Shown: in pieces, positions 25,910 to 35,040 of the stretch
Layout: every line of letters starts with the position of its first letter
Position numbering within the stretch: position 1 is the first letter of the stretch
Assembly (NCBI GenBank): GCA_045805265.1
Contig: JBJMLO010000030.1
Location: 334,597-398,596, forward strand
Direction: 5' to 3'
Length of the DNA: 64,000 nucleotides
DNA from: JBJMLO01 sp045805265
Lineage (GTDB): Bacteria > Actinomycetota > UBA4738 > JACQTL01
The notes under the pieces: generated by a model
Told to the model about the DNA's origin: nothing
Databases searched by the model: none
What the model saw: only the letters and a program-made list of their open reading frames with translations
Translations under genes and position numbers: made by a program

Positions 25910-26890
25910 TCAGCGCGAGATCTTCAGGCGTCGGACCTCGCGGCGCACCGCGCCGAACCGGTACTTGTACGCGAGGTCGCCCTTCAGCAGGTCGAACGCG
26001 GTGCAGCCGTCGTCGATGGCGTGCTCGATGAGGTCGGCGACCAGCACCATGCCCGGCGCCAGCTCGCGCAGCTCGCGGTCGAACGCGGAGTTGTACAGGG
26101 AGAACACCCCGCGGTACCGGAACGCCACCGCCGCGGCGGCGCGCCGCCCGCCGGCCTCCAGGAACGCCAGGTGGAACGCCCCCTCCGGGATGAACACCTC
26201 GCCGAGCCGGTGGAAGAAGAGCTCCATGCCGGGGACCATGAACCGGCCCTTCGGGCCCTCGCTCGATCGGTGCATCTCCGCGAACAGGGCGAGGTCGGCG
26301 TCGAGCGTCTCCGGGGTGGCGAGCACGACCTGGTGCTCGCCCAGCTCCTCGTCCAGCCGGCGGGCCTTGCGCCGCATCTCGTGGCGGAGCTTGCCGGGCA
26401 GCGAGGCCAGATACTCCTCGTGGGTCGGCGGCAGCGCGAGGAACGGCGCGACGTCGTCCAGCGCCTCTTCCACCCGCAGGCCCCGCGCGGACGCGGCGTC
26501 GGCGATGCGGGGGAGCCACGAGGAGTCCTGCGCGAGACCCTGGAGGTCGGCCCCGGTCCAGTCGTCGCGGTCGGCCAGCGCGCCGAACAGCTCCTTCGCC
26601 ACCGCGTCCTCGAACCCCGGCGCGGCCACCGGCGACGTGTAGTCGGTGACCTCGGTCCCCCCCAGGAACCGCAGGGTCCCCTCCACCAGCTCGAACGCGG
26701 CGGCTCCCACGGTCCGGCCCCCCTGTTCGGCGAAGGCCAGCAGCAGCCCGACGTCGTGGCCGAACTCCTCCCAGTACAGCTTCAGGTATCGGGGCTGGTG
26801 GAAGAACGTGGCCGCGGGGTCGGCGTCCACGAGGTCCGACCAGTCCCGGCGCAGGAAGTCCCGAGGGTCCTCGGAGAACGCGATCGCCAC
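25910..26890 (-). CDS. GNAT/FemAB-like acyltransferase
   Basis: 326 residues with the duplicated GNAT architecture of the Acetyltransf_6/FemAB type. Motifs: TFFHQPRYLKLYWEEF near the N-terminus, KLRHEMRRKARRLDEEL, FRYRGVFSLYNSAFDRELREL, and a C-terminal AFDLLKGDLAYKYRFGA. Relatives add amino acids or acyl groups to cell-wall or exopolysaccharide precursors. The GTG start overlaps the stop of the methyltransferase by one base (TAGTG). It ends directly against the convergent anti-sigma gene with no gap. Confidence 0.8.
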   Translation of the reverse strand: MAIAFSEDPRDFLRRDWSDLVDADPAATFFHQPRYLKLYWEEFGHDVGLLLAFAEQGGRTVGAAAFELVEGTLRFLGGTEVTDYTSPVAAPGFEDAVAKELFGALADRDDWTGADLQGLAQDSSWLPRIADAASARGLRVEEALDDVAPFLALPPTHEEYLASLPGKLRHEMRRKARRLDEELGEHQVVLATPETLDADLALFAEMHRSSEGPKGRFMVPGMELFFHRLGEVFIPEGAFHLAFLEAGGRRAAAAVAFRYRGVFSLYNSAFDRELRELAPGMVLVADLIEHAIDDGCTAFDLLKGDLAYKYRFGAVRREVRRLKISR

Positions 26891-27453
26891 TACCGGTCCA
26901 GCACGAACAGCGAGTGGGGGTAGGTCTTCAGCGACGGCCACAGGGGCCGGTACGTCTCCGCGTGGGCGATCGACAGGTTCCGTTCCTTGAACGCCCGGAC
27001 CCAGCCGTCGGGCGACCGGAACGTGAACGGCGTCGGCACTCCGTGCCGGATGTTCAGGGTCCAGTCCCACGCCTTGTTGAACATGAGGTCGAGCCGGTTC
27101 ACCGGCGTGTCCTCCATGATCACCAGCCGGCGGCGGGCGATCCGCACGGCCTCGTCCAGCACCGGACCCTGGTCCTTGTACCGGTCGACGTGGTGGAAGA
27201 CGAACAGCATCATCACGACGTCGAACGACCCGTCCGCGACCGGCACACGGAACGGGTCCTCCTGTTGCAGGAACGGCAGGTCCTTCGCCCGGTTGCCATA
27301 GTCGACGACGTCGGTGAGCGTCGGCTCGACGCCGACCCGGTCCCGGAGCCACCTGCTGATGAACCCCGTCCCGGCCCCCAAGTCAAGCATCGTCTGGCCC
27401 CGCTCCAGCCACGGCGCGATCTTCCAGCCGACCGCGTTCTCCCGCAGGAACAT
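26890..27453 (-). CDS. Class I SAM-dependent methyltransferase
   Basis: 187 residues. MLDLGAGTGFISRWL is motif I, VADGSFDVVMMLFVFHHVD is motif II with the following strand, and ARRRLVIMEDTP is post-II. It starts with MFLRENAVGWKIAPWLERGQ. It is short for the family and has no extra substrate domain. Co-transcribed with the downstream GNAT/FemAB-like gene, suggesting both modify the same envelope molecule; that link is inferred. Confidence 0.82.
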   Translation of the reverse strand: MFLRENAVGWKIAPWLERGQTMLDLGAGTGFISRWLRDRVGVEPTLTDVVDYGNRAKDLPFLQQEDPFRVPVADGSFDVVMMLFVFHHVDRYKDQGPVLDEAVRIARRRLVIMEDTPVNRLDLMFNKAWDWTLNIRHGVPTPFTFRSPDGWVRAFKERNLSIAHAETYRPLWPSLKTYPHSLFVLDR

Positions 27454-27484
27454 CCCTCAATGATAGGTGCGCGGACCGGCCCGG

Positions 27485-29392
27485 CTACCGGGCGCCGACG
27501 TGCGTACCCCCGCCGCCGAATCCACCCCCGCCGGAGAACGACCCCCCGAAGCTCGAGAACGAGCCGATCCCGGAGGACGACGAGCCCGAGGTGGTGACCG
27601 CGTGCGACGGCGGCACCGCCGACAGCTGGTGGAAGGCCACGATCCAGCCCACCGCAGAGAGCCCCGACGGAGCGCCCGGCCACGGCGAGGGCACCTGCTC
27701 GACCGGCACGAGCGAGCCGACCTGCTTCGCCACCTCCTTGGCCACGCCGAGCGCGGTGGCGTACTCCAGGTACTGCTCCCAGATGATCACCGCCAGCGCG
27801 GGCGCCTCCGGCAGCGACGAGAACTCGCGCAGGTAGTTCCGGAATCCCCACCACGGCGCCATGCGGGCCCGGAACTCCGGGTCCAGCTTGGGCGGCACGA
27901 GCGCGACCGTGACCGCCCCCACGATGATCGCCTCCCAGATGAACGCCTGGGGCAGGCCCGCGACGTCGCCGGCGGAGACCGAGAGCGCGATGCCGACGAC
28001 GGACCCGAGCAGCGCTGTCCACACGATCAGCCGCCGGCCGAGCCGCTTCTGCCCCTTCGGCAACCTCCCCAGCCGGCTCTTCGTCCGGGCCGTCAGGTCG
28101 TTCGACCACTGCTTCAGGCGGCTGTTGGAACCCCTGCGCCGCAACGAGTTCAACGAGATGCGACGGTCGGTGGCCACCGTCGCGACGGGCGAGCCGGGGA
28201 CGTCGGGGCGGTCCGGGGCGGCCGGCTCCGAGCGCGTGCCGAACAGGAACTCGAGGAACTCGCGGTCGACGTCGCTCTGCGGCTCCCCCACCTGCTTCAC
28301 CTCGAAGTCTGAGGGATTGGACACGGTCCCCACCGGCTGCATGTTGATCAGTCCGATACGGGCGAGGTGCAGCAGCTCGGTGGCGTAGGCCGTGGTGGAG
28401 AACGTCTGCCCGCGGGACGCGCCCCACAGCACCGCGAGGTCGACCGGGTCGAGCGGCTCCGGGGGCTGGGTCACGTCGTCGGGGACCCCCACCCGGTCCC
28501 GGAGCCGGGAGGCGATCACGATCACAATCCACAGCACCGGGAGGGCGGCCAGCAACAACAGCGCCAGGAGGTACCGATGGTTCCGGTCGGCGAACCAGGA
28601 GGGGGAGCCGCCGGGGATCGGTTCCTTTCCCAGCTCGTCGCCGCCGATCGGGTGGTCCTGCTGGAACGCGAGGGGCACGGCCGCCGGCGGCATGAGGATC
28701 GATCCCTCCACGAAGCCGTCGGCCGGCACGTCGCGGACGTCGAACGTGACGGTCTGGGGGTCGGGGATGTCGAACGTCCCGTTCGCCGGGCCGAACGCCT
28801 TCGCCAGCACCTCGCTCCGCTCGAGCGGCCGGGACGGCACCGACGGCGGGGGCTCGGGAGGCGGCGGCGGGCAGTCGTGGGCGGGCCGGGCGGCGGGGCC
28901 CGTCGCCGCGCCGGGCAGGTGCACCGTCACCAGCACGTGGTCGGTCCCGGCGTCCGAGGTCCCGACGAACTGCCAGTATAGGTGGGCCCGGTCGGTGTAC
29001 ACGCGCACTGCACAGCGGACGCGGTAGGTGATGTCGAAGGTCTGCCGCCCTGTCTCGAACGTCGGGAAGTCCCACTCTGCCTGGAAGAACCGGCCCTCCG
29101 ACACGTCCCGCGTGGTCAGCGGGGCGCCGCCCTGCTGCACCGCGAACCGCTCGACCAGGTCGTGGGGCCAGTCGACCCCGAACGTTCCCACGCTGAACTC
29201 CCCGCCGGTGAACAGGAAGGTCCGGTGCTCGACCAGGTCCATGCTGCCGTCCGGGAGCACGGTGGCGTCGATGCGAACCTCGGGGAACGTGAAGCTCTTC
29301 TCCTGGGCGCCTGCTGGAGCGGCCGCGAGCACGACCGCGATGCCGACGACGGCGGCCATCGCGAGCAGGCGGCGGGACACGAGGGGGCGCAC
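27485..29392 (-). CDS. DUF2207-family membrane protein
   Basis: 635 residues. A signal peptide (PLVSRRLLAMAAVVGIAVV, cleavage near AGAQ) precedes an extracytoplasmic DUF2207 domain with VRIDATVLPDGSMDLVEHRT and WPHDLVERFAV. Then come a membrane helix (about residues 258-277), a cytoplasmic stretch, two further helices (about 430-480) and a Ser/Gly-rich C-terminus (FGGSFSGGGGFGGGG) typical of the family. The GTG at 29392 gives the best signal peptide; the ATG at 29359 would remove its basic region. Function of the family is unknown; a membrane-associated or cell-envelope role is usual. Confidence 0.85.
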   Translation of the reverse strand: MRPLVSRRLLAMAAVVGIAVVLAAAPAGAQEKSFTFPEVRIDATVLPDGSMDLVEHRTFLFTGGEFSVGTFGVDWPHDLVERFAVQQGGAPLTTRDVSEGRFFQAEWDFPTFETGRQTFDITYRVRCAVRVYTDRAHLYWQFVGTSDAGTDHVLVTVHLPGAATGPAARPAHDCPPPPPEPPPSVPSRPLERSEVLAKAFGPANGTFDIPDPQTVTFDVRDVPADGFVEGSILMPPAAVPLAFQQDHPIGGDELGKEPIPGGSPSWFADRNHRYLLALLLLAALPVLWIVIVIASRLRDRVGVPDDVTQPPEPLDPVDLAVLWGASRGQTFSTTAYATELLHLARIGLINMQPVGTVSNPSDFEVKQVGEPQSDVDREFLEFLFGTRSEPAAPDRPDVPGSPVATVATDRRISLNSLRRRGSNSRLKQWSNDLTARTKSRLGRLPKGQKRLGRRLIVWTALLGSVVGIALSVSAGDVAGLPQAFIWEAIIVGAVTVALVPPKLDPEFRARMAPWWGFRNYLREFSSLPEAPALAVIIWEQYLEYATALGVAKEVAKQVGSLVPVEQVPSPWPGAPSGLSAVGWIVAFHQLSAVPPSHAVTTSGSSSSGIGSFSSFGGSFSGGGGFGGGGTHVGAR

Positions 29393-29436
29393 GGGTGCCG
29401 CCGATGGTACACGCGCCCACCGGCCGGACGATACCC

Positions 29437-30513
29437 CTACAGCTCCCGGACGAAGAAGAACGAGATGGCCATGATCACGTAGGCGCCGAGCAGCTGCGCC
29501 CCCTCCAGCCAGTTGCTCTCGCCGTCGCGGGAGATCAGCGAGACCAGCAGCGCCGACAGCGCCACCGCGGCGATCTCGAACGGGTTGAACAGGAAGCTCA
29601 TCGGGTGGCCGACCGCCGCGCTGATGAACACCAGCAGCGGCGCGACGAACAGCGCGATCTGCACCGACGACCCGATCGAGATCTCGAGCGTGATGTCCAC
29701 CCGGTTCCGCAGCGCGAACAGCACCGCGCTGCCGTGCTCCGCGGCGTTGCCGATGACCGGCACGACGATCAGCCCCACGAAGAACTTCGACAGCCCCAGG
29801 TCCTTCAGGGCGGGCCCGAGGGCGCCCACCAGGATCTCGGACATCCACGCGGTGAACGCGGTGGCCACCAGCAGGACGGTGAGGGCGCGCCGCCGTGGCC
29901 ACCGAGGCTCCTCCTGCTCGGCCGGCACCCGGAACAGGTGCTCGTGGGTGACCATCGTGAAGAACAGCGCGGCCGCGTACAGGGCCATCAGGACGAGCGC
30001 CACGACCACGCTGACCGTCTCCCGCTCGGCGAAGGCCTTCGACCCCGTCGTCAGCACGAACAGGGCGGGCATCAGCAGGCCGGTCACGGCCAGGATCAGC
30101 GAGGTCGAGTGCACGCTGGCCGCGGCCGCGCTGAACCGCTGCTCGGTGTGCTTGATCCCGCCGACGAACAGCGACAGCCCCAGCACCAGCAGCAGGTTCC
30201 CGATGATCGATCCGGTCAGCGAGGCCAGGACCACGTCGAACTGGTCGTCGAGGATCAGGAAGATCGCGATGATCAGCTCGGCGACGTTGCCGAACGTGGC
30301 GTTCAGCAGCCCGCCGAACCGCGGCCCGGCGTGAGCGGCGAGCTGCTCGGTGGCCCGTCCGATCAGCCCGGCCAACGGGATGATCGCCCCCGCGGCGGTG
30401 AGGAACGTCACCAGCTCGTTGTGGAAGGCGTAGTCGCTGATGGCCGCGACGGGGATGAGGATCAGCAGCCAATCGAGGCTGGGCCTGCGGAGGTCGATCG
30501 GGCGGTAGGCCAT
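29437..30513 (-). CDS. Ca2+/H+ antiporter (CaCA superfamily, Cax type)
   Basis: 358 residues with about eleven hydrophobic segments. The two inverted alpha-repeat motifs carry the ion-binding Glu residues: NATFGNVAELIIAIF in the first half and PVIGNAAEHGSAVLFA in the second. A short acidic loop (AEQEEPRWPRRR) divides the halves, as in Vcx1/ChaA-type exchangers that export calcium from the cytoplasm. It is co-directional with the DUF2207 gene 44 bases downstream. Confidence 0.92.
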   Translation of the reverse strand: MAYRPIDLRRPSLDWLLILIPVAAISDYAFHNELVTFLTAAGAIIPLAGLIGRATEQLAAHAGPRFGGLLNATFGNVAELIIAIFLILDDQFDVVLASLTGSIIGNLLLVLGLSLFVGGIKHTEQRFSAAAASVHSTSLILAVTGLLMPALFVLTTGSKAFAERETVSVVVALVLMALYAAALFFTMVTHEHLFRVPAEQEEPRWPRRRALTVLLVATAFTAWMSEILVGALGPALKDLGLSKFFVGLIVVPVIGNAAEHGSAVLFALRNRVDITLEISIGSSVQIALFVAPLLVFISAAVGHPMSFLFNPFEIAAVALSALLVSLISRDGESNWLEGAQLLGAYVIMAISFFFVREL

Positions 30514-30728
30514 GCGCGGGGAAGCCTACGTGCTCGGGTTCCTCGCTCGTTGAGCTCGTCCACGCGGCCGGGCGGACGGAAATGGACACCTCGAGTGATC
30601 CGTCCATGGCCACGATCGGGTCGATGGCTTCGGCCCCCGGTCGCCGAGTCGCCCAAGGGCCTTGCCCGCGATCCCGAACCCGGAGCCGTCCGCGGCCCGA
30701 AAAGCCGCCCTGACTGGCGCGCTCCTGA

Positions 30729-32756
30729 TCACGACGACTCCTTCTGGTCGCGCACCGGCGGCGGATCGCCTTCGCTCTCCCCACCCGATCGCAGTCCGAG
30801 GATGCGGAACGCCGAAACCGGCTTGCCGAATCCCTTCAGCGTGAGTCCGCCGGCGTCCTCCGCCTCGACCAGGGCCCCGACATCGGCGTGGATCCGATCG
30901 TTGACCAGGATCTGACCGGGCTCGGCCTCGCTGCAGAGCCGAGAGGCCATGTTCATCACGCTCCCCACCGCGCCGTAGTCGTAGCGGCCGTCGAAGCCGA
31001 TCTGCCCCAGCGTGGCGTAGCCGAGGGCGATCCCCACCGAGAAGTCCAGCTCGTGGCCGCGCCTTCGCCACTTCGCGCAGACCTCCGCCATCGTCTCGCG
31101 CATGGCCACCGCCATCCGGACCGCGCGGGCTGAGGGGTCGGGACAGGGGATGGGGTCGTTGAACCACACCATCAACCCATCGCCGGCGAACCAGCCCACC
31201 GTGGCCTCGAACCGCACGATGAGGTTGCCCATCGCCGTGTGGAACTCCCGGATCACCCCCATGACCTCCTCGGGCTCGGTGGTGGCGCTGAACGCCGTCC
31301 AGCCCCGGAGGTCGGCGAAGAGAACCGCGATCTCCCGGCGGTGGCTCTCCAGGATCTGCTCCCCCTGCGACAGGACGAGCTCGGCCAGGGTCGGCGAGAG
31401 GAACCGGCGGAGTCGGGACAGCCGCTCCAGCTCCTCGACCTGTTCGGCGACCCGCGCCTCAAGGCCGGTGTTGAGCTCGGCCAGCTCAGCAGCCTGGGAC
31501 TGGATCGTGTCGTGGTACTGCTTGATGCGGACCAGCGACCGTACCCTGGCCAGCAGCTCCTGCTGGTTGAACGGCTTCATGATGAAGTCGTCCGCCTCCG
31601 CCTCCACCGCGCTCACCCGGACCTCCGTGCTGCTGGCGGTGACCATCACCACCGGCAGGAACCGGGTGGCCGGGTCCGACCGGATTCGCCGGCACACCTC
31701 ATAGCCGTTCATCCCCGGCATCTGGACGTCCAGCAGCACCAGGTCGGGCGGCTCGGAGGCGATCTTCTCCAGGGCCTCGGGTCCGGAGGCGGCCGTGATC
31801 ACCCGGTAGCCGTTGGGCACCAGCACGGCCTCCAGCAGCCGGGCATTCTGCGCCAGGTCGTCCACAACGAGGATCGCTGGCCGGGGGCCTGACACCTCCA
31901 CAGGGTCGCCACGGACCGCCTTCCGCACATCCTCCGCCATCGCTCCCGCCGATGGGTACCGGTCCTCCGGGCGCTTGGCCGTGGCCTTGGCCACCACCGC
32001 ATCCAGCCCCGCGGGCAGCCCCGGCCTCCGGCTGGAGACGTGGGGAGCCGGCTCATTGAGGTGGGCGAACATCACGGCGGCCTCGCTGTCCCTGGCGAAG
32101 GGGACGGCGCCGGTCAGGCACTCGTAGGCCACACAGCCCAGCGCGTACAGGTCGGTCCTGGCGTCCACCTCTCGGCCCTCGAACTGCTCGGGGGCGGCGT
32201 ACTCCACCGAGCCCAGGAACTGTCCGGTCTGGCTGAGGCCGCTCATCGACTCCGGCCGCTTGGTCAACCCGAAGTCGGTAAGGTAGGCACGCTCGGTTCG
32301 GTCGCCCCGGTCCTCGACCAGGACGTTGGCCGGCTTGACGTCCCGGTGCACCAGCCCCTTCCGGTGGGCCGCGTCCAGGGCCGAGGCCACCTGGGTGATC
32401 AGCCCGACCACTCGCCCGGGGTCGAGCGGGCGCTCCCGGCGGACCAGCGTCTTGAGGTCCGTTCCCTTCACGAGGCGCATCGCCAGGAACAGGACGCCGT
32501 CTGCCTCCCCCGCGTCGTAGACCTCGATCACGTTCGGGTGGTCGAGCGAGGCGGCCAGCTTCGACTCACGGATGAACCGCCCCCGGAACCCCTCGTCCTC
32601 CGCCAGCTCGGCGGGGAGGACTTTCAGGGCCACCTGCCGGTTCAGCGTGAGCTGTTCGGCAAGGTAGACCACGCCCATCCCACCCCGGCCGATCAGGTAC
32701 TCGATGCGGTAGCCGGCCAGCTGGGTGCCGATCCGGTCGCCCTCCACCCACCTCAC
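30729..32756 (-). CDS. Ser/Thr kinase - receiver - class III nucleotide cyclase fusion
   Basis: 675 residues in three catalytic modules. Kinase (about 10-285): G23-R-G-G-M-G loop, Lys45, HRDVKPAN at 137-144, DFG at 161-163. Receiver (about 293-410): Asp299-Asp300, phospho-acceptor Asp343 (DLVLLDVQMP), Lys394. A coiled coil (about 415-450) leads to a class III adenylyl/guanylyl cyclase (about 470-655) with metal ligands Asp482 (LFADLRGW) and Asp526 (FAGDGLMVWF). All key residues are present. The protein could join Hanks-type phosphorylation, phosphorelay input and cyclic-nucleotide output. GTG start overlaps the stop of the receiver gene. It is the last clear gene of a four-gene operon. Confidence 0.92.
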   Translation of the reverse strand: MRWVEGDRIGTQLAGYRIEYLIGRGGMGVVYLAEQLTLNRQVALKVLPAELAEDEGFRGRFIRESKLAASLDHPNVIEVYDAGEADGVLFLAMRLVKGTDLKTLVRRERPLDPGRVVGLITQVASALDAAHRKGLVHRDVKPANVLVEDRGDRTERAYLTDFGLTKRPESMSGLSQTGQFLGSVEYAAPEQFEGREVDARTDLYALGCVAYECLTGAVPFARDSEAAVMFAHLNEPAPHVSSRRPGLPAGLDAVVAKATAKRPEDRYPSAGAMAEDVRKAVRGDPVEVSGPRPAILVVDDLAQNARLLEAVLVPNGYRVITAASGPEALEKIASEPPDLVLLDVQMPGMNGYEVCRRIRSDPATRFLPVVMVTASSTEVRVSAVEAEADDFIMKPFNQQELLARVRSLVRIKQYHDTIQSQAAELAELNTGLEARVAEQVEELERLSRLRRFLSPTLAELVLSQGEQILESHRREIAVLFADLRGWTAFSATTEPEEVMGVIREFHTAMGNLIVRFEATVGWFAGDGLMVWFNDPIPCPDPSARAVRMAVAMRETMAEVCAKWRRRGHELDFSVGIALGYATLGQIGFDGRYDYGAVGSVMNMASRLCSEAEPGQILVNDRIHADVGALVEAEDAGGLTLKGFGKPVSAFRILGLRSGGESEGDPPPVRDQKESS

Positions 32757-33142
32757 CCCCTTCCCGAGGAAGCGAGGTGGCTGCGGACCTGGTCCGGGAA
32801 GTCCTTCACGCTGATCGGCTTCTCCAGATAGCCGTCGAATCCCTCGGCGATGAACCGGTCCCGGTCGCCCTTCATGGCGAAGGCGGTCATTGCCACCACC
32901 GGGATCCCGGCCGTCCGGGGATCGTCCTTGAGGTGGCGCAGCGCCGTGGTCCCGTCGGTGTCCGGGAGCCGGATGTCCATCAGGATCAGGTCGGGGTGAT
33001 GCTCGCCAGCCAGCGAGACCCCCTCCCCTGCGGTCCGGGCCTCCAGCGTCCGGAACCCGGCGAAGCGGAGCACGTCCCGGGCCAGCCTGACGTTCATCTC
33101 GGTGTCGTCCACGATCAGGATCAACTCGCCGCCCACGGGCAT
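32753..33142 (-). CDS. Stand-alone response-regulator receiver
   Basis: 129 residues, a single CheY-like domain with no output domain: Asp12-Asp13 (LILIVDDTE), phospho-acceptor Asp56 (DLILMDIRLP), Thr in VVAMTAFAMKGD, Lys in GYLEKPI. It overlaps the kinase gene upstream (ATGA) and the Ser/Thr kinase-cyclase gene downstream (GTGA). It is likely an intermediate passing phosphate from the sensor kinase, or a partner of the receiver in the fusion protein. Confidence 0.92.
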   Translation of the reverse strand: MPVGGELILIVDDTEMNVRLARDVLRFAGFRTLEARTAGEGVSLAGEHHPDLILMDIRLPDTDGTTALRHLKDDPRTAGIPVVAMTAFAMKGDRDRFIAEGFDGYLEKPISVKDFPDQVRSHLASSGRG

Positions 33143-35040
33143 CAACCGGACTCGACGGGCTGGGTCAGCGGAGCGACCGGCAGGGTGAAGGAGAACGTGC
33201 TCCCGGTCCCTTGCTCGCTCTCCACCCACAGCTTGCCGCCGTGCAGCTCGATGAACCTGCGGGCCAGGGGGAGTCCCAGGCCGGTGCCCTCCTGCCTCGT
33301 GCCAGCGTCCGCGCCCCGGGCCTGCTGGAACTCCACGAAGATCAGCTCCCGGTCCTCCGGAGCGATCCCGGAGCCGGTGTCGGCCACCGAGACCTGAACC
33401 ACCCCGTCGGTCATCCGGGCGGAGACGTCCACCTGGCCGCCCGGCGGGGTGAACTTGATGGCGTTCGACAGCAGGTTGAACACGACCTGGCGGACCTTGC
33501 GCTCGTCGGCCAGGATAACGATGTCCTCCGGCTCCACCGAGAGCTCCAGTGTGACCCCGCCCCGGTCGGCCCGTCCCCCGTTGATGCTGATCCCCGCCCG
33601 GAGCGCCTCGGGGATGGACACCTCGGAGAGGTCAAGCTCCATCCGACCGGCCTCGACTTTGGAGAGGTCCAGGACGTCGTTGATCAACGACAGCAGGTGC
33701 CGGCCTGCCTGCAGCACGTCCTGGACGTAGACCGACTGCTGCTCGTTCAGCGGGCCGAACATCTGCTCGTGCAGGACCTCGGAGAACCCGATGATGGCGT
33801 TCAGCGGCGTCCGCAGCTCGTGGGACATGTTGGCCAGGAACATCGACTTGTGTGCGCTGACCGTCTCCAGCTCTCGACGCTTCTCCTCGAGCTCACCGAG
33901 CGCATCGGCCAACTCGCTGGTCCTGTCCTGGATCTTCTGCTCGAGCCCGGCGTAGGACTCACGCAGCTGCCCGGTCATCCGGTTGAACTCGTCTGCCAGG
34001 TCCTCCAGCTCGTCGCCCGTGCGCACCCGGATGGGGGTCTCCAGGTCTCCGCCGGCCACCCGGGCTGCGCCGATCTGCAGGCTCTCGATGGGCGCGACCA
34101 TCCTCCGGGCCAGGATCAGGCTGGCCAGCACCGCCAACGCGAGACCGATGATCAGCAGGATGGCCGTCCGCAGGATCGAGGAGTAGAGGGGCGCGAAGGC
34201 CTCCCCGATCGGCCGCTGGACGAACACGTGCCACCCGAGCGTTGGAATCGACGCCGTCGCCGTCAGGACCCTGCCGGAGGAGAAGGGATCGGGACCGGTG
34301 GTGGTCTGCCGCTGCGAACCTCCCCGCGAGGATGCCGGCTGGAGGGCTGCCCTGACCTGTGGGTAGGCGGTGAGGCGAACCTTCTTCAACGTTCGGGTGG
34401 GGTCGCGATAGATGATCAGGTAACCGTCCCCATCGACCACGTAGGCCTGCCCGGCTCCCTGGAGTCCGACCTTCGAGATGGCATTCTCGGCATCCGTCAG
34501 GCTCAGATCGGCGAAGACCACTCCGCCCGCCTCGCCCTCCCGAAGGGCCATGGTCAGCCGGGGCTCTGAGCCCAGGAACCAGTCCTTGAGGTACGGGGCG
34601 CCCGCACGTGCTCGAAGGTAGGCCTTCTGCTGGTTCGATAGACGCTTCGTGCCGACGAAGTCGATGTTGGTCCGGAAGACGTCGAGGCGCAACCTGCCGG
34701 CCGGGTCGATGTACCCGATCTCCGTGATCGGGCTGCCGACGACGAGTCGGGCGAAATCCTCGTGCCGGCGGTCCAGGGCCGAGGCCGTGAGCTGTCCCGG
34801 GCGAAACGTGGCACTGACCTGATCTTCGATCTCGCCCACGAACCCGTCGATGACGGACGCGGCGTGCCCGGCCTTCTCGGACTCGACTTCGAGCAGGCTC
34901 TTCTTGTTGTCCTGGTAGGCGAAGTACCCCTCGACGGCCCCGCTGATGAGCAGCGCGCCGGTGACCAGGACGACGAGCACGACGGCGTACTTCCGGAAAG
35001 CACGATGCCGCCTGGGGTGAGCCGACACCCGGTCCCTCAC
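33142..35040 (-). CDS. Membrane sensor histidine kinase with extracytoplasmic sensor and HAMP domain
   Basis: 632 residues. First membrane helix (about 16-42), an extracytoplasmic Cache-like sensor (about 45-285), second helix (about 288-310), HAMP domain (about 311-365), coiled coil, HisKA (NMSHELRTPLNAIIGFSEVL), N box FNLLSNAIKFTPPGG, G1 DTGSGIAPED and G2 GTGLGLPLARRFIELHGG. GTG start overlaps the stop of the substrate-binding lipoprotein gene upstream, suggesting the bound ligand is sensed together. It likely phosphorylates the receiver encoded next and perhaps the receiver of the kinase-cyclase fusion. Confidence 0.92.
   Translation of the reverse strand: MRDRVSAHPRRHRAFRKYAVVLVVLVTGALLISGAVEGYFAYQDNKKSLLEVESEKAGHAASVIDGFVGEIEDQVSATFRPGQLTASALDRRHEDFARLVVGSPITEIGYIDPAGRLRLDVFRTNIDFVGTKRLSNQQKAYLRARAGAPYLKDWFLGSEPRLTMALREGEAGGVVFADLSLTDAENAISKVGLQGAGQAYVVDGDGYLIIYRDPTRTLKKVRLTAYPQVRAALQPASSRGGSQRQTTTGPDPFSSGRVLTATASIPTLGWHVFVQRPIGEAFAPLYSSILRTAILLIIGLALAVLASLILARRMVAPIESLQIGAARVAGGDLETPIRVRTGDELEDLADEFNRMTGQLRESYAGLEQKIQDRTSELADALGELEEKRRELETVSAHKSMFLANMSHELRTPLNAIIGFSEVLHEQMFGPLNEQQSVYVQDVLQAGRHLLSLINDVLDLSKVEAGRMELDLSEVSIPEALRAGISINGGRADRGGVTLELSVEPEDIVILADERKVRQVVFNLLSNAIKFTPPGGQVDVSARMTDGVVQVSVADTGSGIAPEDRELIFVEFQQARGADAGTRQEGTGLGLPLARRFIELHGGKLWVESEQGTGSTFSFTLPVAPLTQPVESG

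Noticed and set aside
30514..30728. Possible fifth cistron after the kinase-cyclase gene (GTG overlapping its TGA, 68 codons to 30526)
   Set aside because: The translation is Arg/Pro-rich with no recognisable motif, membrane segment or neighbour logic; only the overlap supports it.
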